Source: Candidatus Omnitrophota bacterium
GTDB lineage: Bacteria; Omnitrophota; Gorgyraeia; Duberdicusellales; 4484-171
Assembly (NCBI GenBank): GCA_003644405.1
Contig: QNCE01000040.1
Span: 1 to 10,759 of the forward strand
Direction: 5' to 3'
Length of the DNA: 10,759 nt
Below, in pieces: positions 5,903 through 10,759 of this stretch. A program made the translations under genes and the position numbers. Numbering within the stretch: the first letter of the stretch is position 1; each line of letters opens with the position of its first letter. The notes beneath the pieces were generated by a model that saw nothing but the letters and a program-made list of their open reading frames with translations, was not told where the DNA came from and searched no databases.

Positions 5903-7417
5903 ATGTTTAATCGGTTTACTGAAAGAGCAAGGAAAGTTTTAGTGTTGGCAAAGGAGGAGGCAAGAAGATTTAATCACGACTATATCGGTACTGAGCATAT
6001 CCTTTTAGGATTAATAAGGGAAGGAGAAGGGGTAGCCTGTGCTGTATTACAAAATTTAGGGATCGATTTAGATAGGTTAAGAAGAGAAGTAGAAAAATTA
6101 GTAGCTCCAGGAAGTGCTCAAGCAGTGATTGGTGATATTCCTTTTACCCCTAGAGCAAAGAAGGCTTTAGAGATTGCTGCAGAGGAAGCACGCAATTTAG
6201 GTCATAACTATATCGGTACCGAGCATATCCTTTTAGGATTAATAAGGGAAGGAGAAGGTGTAGCTAGTCAGATTCTTTACGGTTTGGGAATAGACTTAGA
6301 GAGGGTGAGAACAGAGATTTCCTCGCTTTTAGGAGGAATGCATACCCAAGGAACAACTACCGTTACTTCTAAAACGCCTGCTTTAGATTCTTTTGGCAGA
6401 GACTTAACTAAATTAGCTAAAGAAGGAAAGCTTGATCCTGTGATTGGTAGGAAGGCAGAGATAGAAAGAGTAATTCAAGTACTTTCTCGCCGTACAAAGA
6501 ATAATCCTGTGCTTTTGGGAGAGGCAGGAGTTGGTAAGACTGCAATCGTAGAAGGTTTGGCTCAGAGTATCTTTAGTGGTAATGTTCCCGAAGTTTTGAG
6601 AAGAAAAAGAATCGTAGCTTTAGATTTGGCTTTGATGATTGCAGGTACAAAATACCGAGGTCAGTTTGAGGAAAGGATTAAGGCAGTAATGGAAGAGATA
6701 AAACGATCCAAAGAGGTGATAATTTTTATTGATGAACTTCATACCTTGGTGGGTGCAGGAGCAGCGGAAGGAGCAATAGATGCCTCCAATATCTTAAAGC
6801 CAGCGTTATCTAGGGGAGAAATTCAATGTATTGGAGCTACCACTTTAGATGAGTATAGAAAACACATTGAGAAGGATGCTGCTTTAGAGAGAAGATTTCA
6901 GCCCATATTGGTTGAACCTAATACTGTGGAAGAAACTATAGAGATATTAAAGGGATTAAGGGATAAGTATGAAGCTCATCATAGAGTGAAATTTACTGAC
7001 TTGGCATTAGAGGCAGCAGCTAAACTTTCTGATCGCTATATATCAGGAAGATTCCTTCCTGATAAAGCAATCGATTTAATTGATGAAGCTGGAGCACGGG
7101 CACGGTTAGCAGTACTTACTCTACCTAAGGAGATTCATGAGTTGGAAAATAAGTTGAAAGAGATAGTAAAAGAAAAGGAGGCTCTGATAAAACAGCAGGA
7201 TTTTGAGACGGCAGCAAGGCTAAGGGATGAAGAAAAAAGCATTCGTTTAAAGTTGGAAAATGCTCGCAGAAATTGGAGTAAGAAGCGAGATCAAATTGTT
7301 CCTACTGTTAATGAAGAGGATATTGCTAGGTTAGTTTCTCAAATTACCGGTATTCCCATTTACCGTTTAGAAGAGAAAGAGTCAGAAAAACTATTGAAGA
7401 TGGGAAGAGGAACTTAA
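5903..7417 (+). CDS. clpC: ClpC AAA+ unfoldase, N-terminal part (frameshifted)
   Basis: ATP-driven unfoldase that feeds substrates, including phosphoarginine-tagged ones, into ClpP. This frame holds the duplicated Clp N-domain (about 4-65 and 81-141), then AAA+ domain 1: Walker A GEAGVGKT (206-213), pore loop YRGQ (251-254), Walker B VIIFIDE (272-278) and arginine-finger region LERRF (328-332). The middle domain (about 408-465) contains a UVR-like hairpin (QQDFETAARLRDEE). The frame breaks at M500: one extra G in ATGGGAAG turns the expected M-E-E-E-L into M-G-R-G-T and a TAA stop. Removing one G joins it to the 7521-8327 frame and gives 807 residues, the normal ClpC length. A sequencing or assembly error, or a recent mutation, is most likely. 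As read, the product lacks AAA+ domain 2 and the ClpP contact. Confidence 0.92.
   Translation: MFNRFTERARKVLVLAKEEARRFNHDYIGTEHILLGLIREGEGVACAVLQNLGIDLDRLRREVEKLVAPGSAQAVIGDIPFTPRAKKALEIAAEEARNLGHNYIGTEHILLGLIREGEGVASQILYGLGIDLERVRTEISSLLGGMHTQGTTTVTSKTPALDSFGRDLTKLAKEGKLDPVIGRKAEIERVIQVLSRRTKNNPVLLGEAGVGKTAIVEGLAQSIFSGNVPEVLRRKRIVALDLALMIAGTKYRGQFEERIKAVMEEIKRSKEVIIFIDELHTLVGAGAAEGAIDASNILKPALSRGEIQCIGATTLDEYRKHIEKDAALERRFQPILVEPNTVEETIEILKGLRDKYEAHHRVKFTDLALEAAAKLSDRYISGRFLPDKAIDLIDEAGARARLAVLTLPKEIHELENKLKEIVKEKEALIKQQDFETAARLRDEEKSIRLKLENARRNWSKKRDQIVPTVNEEDIARLVSQITGIPIYRLEEKESEKLLKMGRGT
5979..6036 (+). repeat. 58-bp direct repeat in the clpC N-domain, copy 1
   Basis: Encodes the start of the YIGTEHILLGLIREGEGVA segment of the first Clp N repeat. 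It matches 6207-6264 at 56 of 58 bases, offset 228 bp (76 codons). The only differences are 5992 (T against C) and 6031 (G against T), both silent. Confidence 0.85.
6207..6264 (+). repeat. 58-bp direct repeat in the clpC N-domain, copy 2
   Basis: Second copy, in the second Clp N repeat. The protein duplication is normal for ClpC, but near-identity at synonymous sites is more than protein conservation requires. Confidence 0.85.
7402..7404 (+). other. Single-base frameshift site in clpC
   Basis: The run GGG follows AT of the M500 codon; GG would keep the frame. The shift must lie between 7398, where the second frame opens after a TGA at 7395-7397, and 7414, just before the TAA that ends the first. 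Conserved E-E-E-L codons in the second frame begin right after the G run and place the extra base here. Confidence 0.85.
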
Positions 7418-8327
7418 AAAGAGAGTAGTAGGCCAAGATGAGGCTATCGTTTCTATTGCTAGGGCAGTTAGGCGAGCAAGAGCAGGGATTAAAGAACCCA
7501 AGCGTCCTATAGGTTCATTTATGTTCCTTGGTCCTACAGGTGTGGGGAAGACGCTTCTGGCTAAGGCATTGGCGGAATTTATGTTTGGAGACGAGGAGGC
7601 GCTTATTCAGTTAGATATGAGTGAGTATATGGAGAAGTTTAACGTGTCTCGCCTTATAGGAGCTCCTCCAGGGTATGTAGGATATGAAGAAGGTGGTCAG
7701 TTAACTGAGAAAGTAAGAAGGAGACCCTATGCAGTAGTTCTCTTAGATGAGATTGAGAAATCTCATCCTGATGTATTTAACATTCTTTTGCAGATTCTAG
7801 AAGAGGGAAGGCTTACAGATAGTTTTGGAAGGAAGGTAGATTTTAAAAATACTATTTTAATTATGACTTCTAACGTAGGAGCAGAAATCATAAGAAAGAG
7901 AGGCTCTCTGGGGTTTAAGACGATTACCGAAGAGATTAGTTACGAGGAGATGAGGAATCTTCTTCTTGAGGAGGTTAAAAAGACCTTTAAACCAGAATTT
8001 TTAAATAGATTAGATGAAGTTATTGTGTTTAAGCCTTTAAATAAAGAGGCCTTAGCAAAGATTGTAGAAATTGAAGTTTCTTATACTAACGCTCGCTTAA
8101 AAGAACAGGGAATTTCTATAGAGCTTACTCCTGAGGCAGAAGAATTTTTCATTGAGAAAGGATTTGATCCTGTTTTTGGCGCTCGTCCTTTGAAGCGAGT
8201 AATACAGCGATTTTTAGAAGACCCTCTGGCTGAAGAGATAATCAGAGGGAAATTTGCTCGTAAGGGAAAAGAGAAAATAATTAAGATAGTAGTAAAGCGG
8301 AAGGGAGAGGAGTTAATCTTTGAATGA
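7404..8327 (+). CDS. clpC: ClpC AAA+ unfoldase, C-terminal part (continuation after frameshift)
   Basis: Continues clpC in the next frame. Its first codons give E-E-L-K-K-R-V-V-G-Q-D-E, exactly what should follow domain 1, so it is not a separate gene. The first ATG, at 7521, lies inside the D2 Walker region (MFLGPTGVGKT), lacks an SD and is unlikely to be a real start. In joined numbering, Walker A is 543-550, pore loop GYVGYEEGG is about 590-598, Walker B VVLLDE is about 611-616, the arginine finger (FLNRLDE) is near 702 and sensor 2 GAR is about 759-761. SLGF near 668-671 contains the LGF tripeptide that docks ClpP. No further stops or frame breaks occur, so the domain shows no decay. The stop TGA overlaps the ATG of a short ORF. 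Confidence 0.88.
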   Translation, partial: EEELKKRVVGQDEAIVSIARAVRRARAGIKEPKRPIGSFMFLGPTGVGKTLLAKALAEFMFGDEEALIQLDMSEYMEKFNVSRLIGAPPGYVGYEEGGQLTEKVRRRPYAVVLLDEIEKSHPDVFNILLQILEEGRLTDSFGRKVDFKNTILIMTSNVGAEIIRKRGSLGFKTITEEISYEEMRNLLLEEVKKTFKPEFLNRLDEVIVFKPLNKEALAKIVEIEVSYTNARLKEQGISIELTPEAEEFFIEKGFDPVFGARPLKRVIQRFLEDPLAEEIIRGKFARKGKEKIIKIVVKRKGEELIFE

Positions 8328-8446
8328 TATTTATTTTGTCTTTAATCGCACCTTTTACCTTCCTTCTCCTATTTTTGAGGCTTCCTTCTTCTCTCAATAA
8401 ATTTGGTTTACTATTTTTAATAATGTATATTTTTAAATGTGAGTAA
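8324..8446 (+). CDS. Possible 40-residue hydrophobic small protein
   Basis: An ATG overlaps the clpC stop in the classic ATGA arrangement and opens a 40-codon frame ending in TAA. The product starts MIFILSLIAPFTFLLLFL and ends LLFLIMYIFKCE, so it has one or two hydrophobic helices (about 2-19 and 28-37) joined by RLPSSLNK. A GAGAGGAG stretch lies about 12 bases before the ATG. The frame is the same as mlaE and ends 6 bases before the mlaE ATG, which has no SD, so it could couple clpC to mlaE translation. Against it: the region is very T-rich, and such DNA gives hydrophobic codons by chance. I do not recognise a family. It could be a real membrane peptide, a leader ORF or chance. Confidence 0.35.
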   Translation: MIFILSLIAPFTFLLLFLRLPSSLNKFGLLFLIMYIFKCE

Positions 8447-8452
8447 TTTTTT

Positions 8453-9217
8453 ATGAATTTAGTTAAAAAAGTAGAGAACTTTTTTAGTTATTTAGGTAGC
8501 TTAGGAATTTTTATAAAAGATGTTTTTTATTTTCTATTCACTCGCAAAAGAGATTTTAAAACTGTAAGTAAGGAGATTGTTTCCATAGGGATTGATAGCC
8601 TGTTTTTGGTATCATTGATTTCTTTTTTCGTAGGAGTAATTGTTGCTTTTCAGACAGCATACCAACTCAAAAAATTTTCTTCAGAGATTTATATCGCCTC
8701 CTTGGTAGCTCTATCTTTGACTAGAGAATTAGGGCCGGTATTAAGCTCTTTAATAGTTGCTTCCCGAAGCGGTGCTTCCATTACTGCAGGGATAGGTTCT
8801 ATGAAGATAAGTGAGCAAATCGATGCCTTAGAAGCATTCGCAGTTAATCCTATAGATTACCTTGTTGTTCCTAAGTTTATAGGCCTTGTTTTCTCATTAC
8901 CTATTTTAGTAACTTATGCTAACTGTTTAGGTATTTTTGGAGGATATACTGTGGGAGCACTAAAGTTCTCTATCCCTTTTCACTTCTACTTTAAAATGAC
9001 TTTTGACGCTCTCCAGTACAAAGATATTGTTAGTGGTCTTATAAAAAGTGTCTGTTTTGCAGCAATAATTGCTTTTGTGGCCTGTTTCGAAGGTTTAAAA
9101 CCTTACAGTTCTAGTGATGTAGCTAAGGTAGTTACCCATTCGGTAGTAAGGTCTTTTATACTCATTATTGTCTGCGACTGCATACTTACTGCTTTATTCT
9201 ACTTTATTCTAGTATGA
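8453..9217 (+). CDS. mlaE: MlaE-family permease of an MCE lipid transporter
   Basis: Inner-membrane permease of the Mla-type ABC system that moves phospholipids between the inner and outer membranes. The 254 residues match the family. RELGPVLSSLIVASRSGASI (91-110) and GSMKISEQIDALEAF (115-129), followed by NPIDYLVVP (132-140), are the family signature. Hydrophobic segments lie near 50-70, 83-105, 141-168, 198-213 and 232-253. The ATG at 8453 is the only possible start: an in-frame TAA lies two codons upstream and the next Met is residue 118. No SD precedes it, only T6. It overlaps mlaF by 4 bases (ATGA). The plant-chloroplast TGD1 and mycobacterial YrbE proteins are relatives; with mlaF and mlaD following, the Mla assignment is sound, though the direction of transport cannot be read. 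Confidence 0.93.
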   Translation: MNLVKKVENFFSYLGSLGIFIKDVFYFLFTRKRDFKTVSKEIVSIGIDSLFLVSLISFFVGVIVAFQTAYQLKKFSSEIYIASLVALSLTRELGPVLSSLIVASRSGASITAGIGSMKISEQIDALEAFAVNPIDYLVVPKFIGLVFSLPILVTYANCLGIFGGYTVGALKFSIPFHFYFKMTFDALQYKDIVSGLIKSVCFAAIIAFVACFEGLKPYSSSDVAKVVTHSVVRSFILIIVCDCILTALFYFILV

Positions 9218-9972
9218 GTATTATTAAAATAGAGAATCTCACTAAGTACTTTAATAGTAAAAAAGTATTAGATAAGGTAAATTTAGAGATTAACGAGGGA
9301 GAATCATTTTTAATTTTAGGAAGAAGTGGTGCAGGCAAAACAGTTCTTTTAAAGCATATTATTGGTTTACTTAAACCAGATTCAGGGAAGGTATTTGTGG
9401 AAGGAATAGATATTACTATGCTTTCTAAAGAAAAGTTAGATAGAATAAGATTAAAGTTTGGTGTGGTTTTCCAAAATAGTGCTCTCTTTGATTCCCTAAC
9501 AGTAGAGGAAAATGTAGGATTTGCTCTTTATCGCCACTCGGATTTAACTAGAGAACAGATCGCTAAGGAAGTTTCTCACTATTTAGAGATGGTGGATCTA
9601 AAAGGCACTGAAAAGCTATATCCTCATGAGCTAAGCGGAGGAATGAAAAAAAGGGTAGCTATTGCTAGAGCAGTAATTTACCGTCCTAAGATAATTATCT
9701 ATGATGAACCTACTACAGGGATTGACCCTATTTCGGTAGATAAAATAGTTTCCCTTATTAATGAGCTTAAAAGCAAACTTTCCATCACTACCTTGGTAGT
9801 TACTCATGATTTGAATGTTGGTCTTAAGATTGCAGATAGGTGTGCATTTCTCCTTAAGGGAAGAATAATTTTTGATGGGAAGAGGGAAGATTTAGAGCAT
9901 ATCAAGGATGAAAGAATTATCCAATTCATAAGAGGGAGTTCATTTGGACCAATAAAGGAGATGGAGGTATAG
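9214..9972 (+). CDS. mlaF: MlaF-family ATPase of an MCE lipid transporter
   Basis: Cytoplasmic ATPase driving the MlaE permease. The 252 residues carry Walker A GRSGAGKT (36-43), Q-loop Q87 within VVFQNSALFDSLTVEENVGF, signature LSGGM (140-144), Walker B IIIYDE (160-165), D-loop GID (169-171) and switch His 198. The FQNSALFDSLTV stretch and LSGGMKKRVAIARA are typical of MlaF and its relatives rather than of amino-acid or lipoprotein ABC proteins. The start is in the mlaE stop (ATGA), so translation is coupled. The C-terminal extension after the core (about 222-252) is where MlaF proteins contact MlaB; no mlaB is seen here. mlaD follows after 2 bases. Confidence 0.94.
   Translation: MSIIKIENLTKYFNSKKVLDKVNLEINEGESFLILGRSGAGKTVLLKHIIGLLKPDSGKVFVEGIDITMLSKEKLDRIRLKFGVVFQNSALFDSLTVEENVGFALYRHSDLTREQIAKEVSHYLEMVDLKGTEKLYPHELSGGMKKRVAIARAVIYRPKIIIYDEPTTGIDPISVDKIVSLINELKSKLSITTLVVTHDLNVGLKIADRCAFLLKGRIIFDGKREDLEHIKDERIIQFIRGSSFGPIKEMEV
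9963..9967 (+). promoter_or_regulatory. Shine-Dalgarno of mlaD
   Basis: GGAGG inside the last codons of mlaF lies 7 bases before the ATG at 9975. It favours this start over the internal ATG at 10011, which has no SD. Confidence 0.65.
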
Positions 9973-9974
9973 AG

Positions 9975-10700
9975 ATGAGGAGAAAGATCTTAGATCTGCG
10001 AAGATATTTGATGGAGATAAAGGTAGGAGTGTTTTTATTAGGGGCAATAATTATTATATTTCTCACTGCTTTATCCCTTAGAGAAGTATCTTTTTTAAGA
10101 GGAAGTTACATAGTTAAGGTCAAATTTAGTTTCGCTGAGGGACTTAGGCCATCTTCACCAGTAAGGTTATGTGGTGTGGATGTGGGTGAAGTTAAAAAAG
10201 TTGAAATAAAGGAAGAAGGTAATAGTACCGTAGTTTACGTTTATGCCAAAATAGAGCGAGGAATAAAAATTCCTAAGGATTCCAATTTCTTTATCAATAA
10301 TTTAAGTCTTTTTGGAGAAAAATACTTAGAAATCATTCCTGATCAACCCCATAAGAAAGAGTTTTTGAAGGAAAATCAATTAGTTATAGGAGACTCTTCT
10401 GTCCCACTTTTTAATATTATGGGTTCTTTCTACAAAACTATAAAAAAATTGGATGAGTTTATTAGAGAAGAGGAGTTAAAAAGTTCTTTAAAAGCTACTG
10501 TGATAAATTTAAAGGGGGCAAGTCAGGATTTAAAAGAAATTTTAAGAGGAATTAAAAGTAAAGAAGGAAGCTTAGGTAAGCTTATCTATGATGACTCTTT
10601 ATACCTAAAGACAGAAGAACTAATTGAGGATTTGAAGGCTCATCCTTGGAAACTTCTCCATAAGCCAAGGGAGAAAAAGTCAAAGAGAAGAAAAAAGTAG
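9975..10700 (+). CDS. mlaD: MlaD-family MCE-domain lipid-binding protein
   Basis: Periplasmic, membrane-anchored MCE protein that forms the ring or tunnel above MlaE and carries lipid. The 241 residues have a basic cytoplasmic start, one TM helix at about 16-34 (KVGVFLLGAIIIIFLTALS) and an MCE domain at about 45-122, with FAEGLRPSSPVRLCGVDVGEVKKVEI (53-78) as the hallmark. A helical tail follows, and the end GSLGKLIYDDSLY (198-210) plus HPWKLLHKPREKK (223-235) is common in MlaD-type proteins of many diderms. It is longer than E. coli MlaD (about 180) because of this tail. The last residues are strongly basic (KKSKRRKK). The gap to mlaF is 2 bases and to radA 6 bases. A conserved start 12 codons later (MEIKVGVF) is possible. 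Confidence 0.92.
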   Translation: MRRKILDLRRYLMEIKVGVFLLGAIIIIFLTALSLREVSFLRGSYIVKVKFSFAEGLRPSSPVRLCGVDVGEVKKVEIKEEGNSTVVYVYAKIERGIKIPKDSNFFINNLSLFGEKYLEIIPDQPHKKEFLKENQLVIGDSSVPLFNIMGSFYKTIKKLDEFIREEELKSSLKATVINLKGASQDLKEILRGIKSKEGSLGKLIYDDSLYLKTEELIEDLKAHPWKLLHKPREKKSKRRKK

Positions 10701-10706
10701 AAAAGA

Positions 10707-10759
10707 ATGTTTATCTGTAATAGTTGTGGTTATAAATCGGTAAAGTGGTTAGGCCGGTG
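10707..10759 (+). CDS. radA: 5' end of DNA repair protein RadA (partial)
   Basis: The first 17 codons, MFICNSCGYKSVKWLGR, match the RadA/Sms N-terminal zinc finger (F-x-C-x-x-C-G-Y-x-S-x-K-W-L-G). The second CxxC pair would lie past the window edge. RadA is a hexameric RecA-like helicase for branch migration in recombination. An in-frame TAG (the mlaD stop) lies two codons upstream, so the ATG is the only start. Only a purine-rich AGAAAAGA stretch precedes it. In Bacillota radA directly follows clpC, which supports the call. Confidence 0.85.
   Translation, partial: MFICNSCGYKSVKWLGR

Noticed and set aside
7398..7417. Programmed +1 frameshifting in clpC
   Set aside because: There is no prfB-like slippery site with an SD, the conserved E-E-E-L codons resume right after the G run rather than at the stop, and ClpC is not known to be recoded. 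An indel or error is simpler.
7521..8327. Separate single-ring Clp protein starting at ATG 7521
   Set aside because: The ATG lies inside the Walker A region, has no SD, and the frame is homologous to ClpC well upstream of it.
8328..8452. Terminator after clpC or a promoter for mlaE
   Set aside because: No GC-rich hairpin followed by a T-run is present, and the T-rich stretches give only poor -35/-10 pairs with wrong spacing.
10011..10013. Alternative mlaD start at the internal ATG
   Set aside because: MEIKVGVF is a plausible N-terminus, but no SD precedes it, whereas GGAGG lies 7 bases before the ATG at 9975.
1..10759. CRISPR arrays, insertion sequences, tRNA or rRNA genes
   Set aside because: No spaced repeat array, transposase, terminal inverted repeats or RNA gene signature was seen; nearly all of the window is tightly packed coding sequence.

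Overview
The window is AT-rich, roughly one-third GC, and almost fully coding on the + strand. It combines Gram-positive-style protein quality control (McsA, McsB, ClpC) with diderm envelope genes (LolC/LolD and MlaE/MlaF/MlaD). I infer an uncultivated, anaerobe-like diderm lineage such as Omnitrophota or a similar candidate phylum. No rRNA or other marker settles the phylum. TGA ends both mcsA and clpC, so the standard bacterial code applies.

Layout. Positions 1-47 hold only the first codons of an unidentified minus-strand gene with a strong Shine-Dalgarno (SD) sequence. Positions 48-209 are a divergent control region. It contains an 18-bp palindrome, three phased TTTTTGGG repeats, a minus-strand TATAAT and a perfect TTGACA-17-TATAAT promoter for the rightward genes. 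From 210 onward the order is lysS, lolC, lolD, ilvE, mcsA, mcsB, clpC, a possible 40-codon hydrophobic ORF, mlaE, mlaF, mlaD and the start of radA. Gaps run from overlaps to about 12 bp, except for the 125 bp between clpC and mlaE. I see no internal terminator, so this looks like one long operon.

How the genes fit together. LysRS and IlvE are housekeeping functions (tRNA charging and branched-chain amino acid transamination). LolC/LolD release lipoproteins from the inner membrane, and MlaE/F/D form an MCE-type lipid transporter between the membranes. McsA/McsB mark proteins with phosphoarginine, and the AAA+ unfoldase ClpC feeds them to ClpP, which is not in this window. RadA acts in recombination.

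The backbone lysS ... mcsA-mcsB-clpC ... radA matches the classic Bacillota order lysS-(rrn)-ctsR-mcsA-mcsB-clpC-radA-disA. Here the repressor gene ctsR is absent, lolC-lolD-ilvE lies in its place, and mlaEFD lies between clpC and radA. The main defect is one extra base in clpC near 7402-7404, which splits an otherwise intact 807-residue protein.
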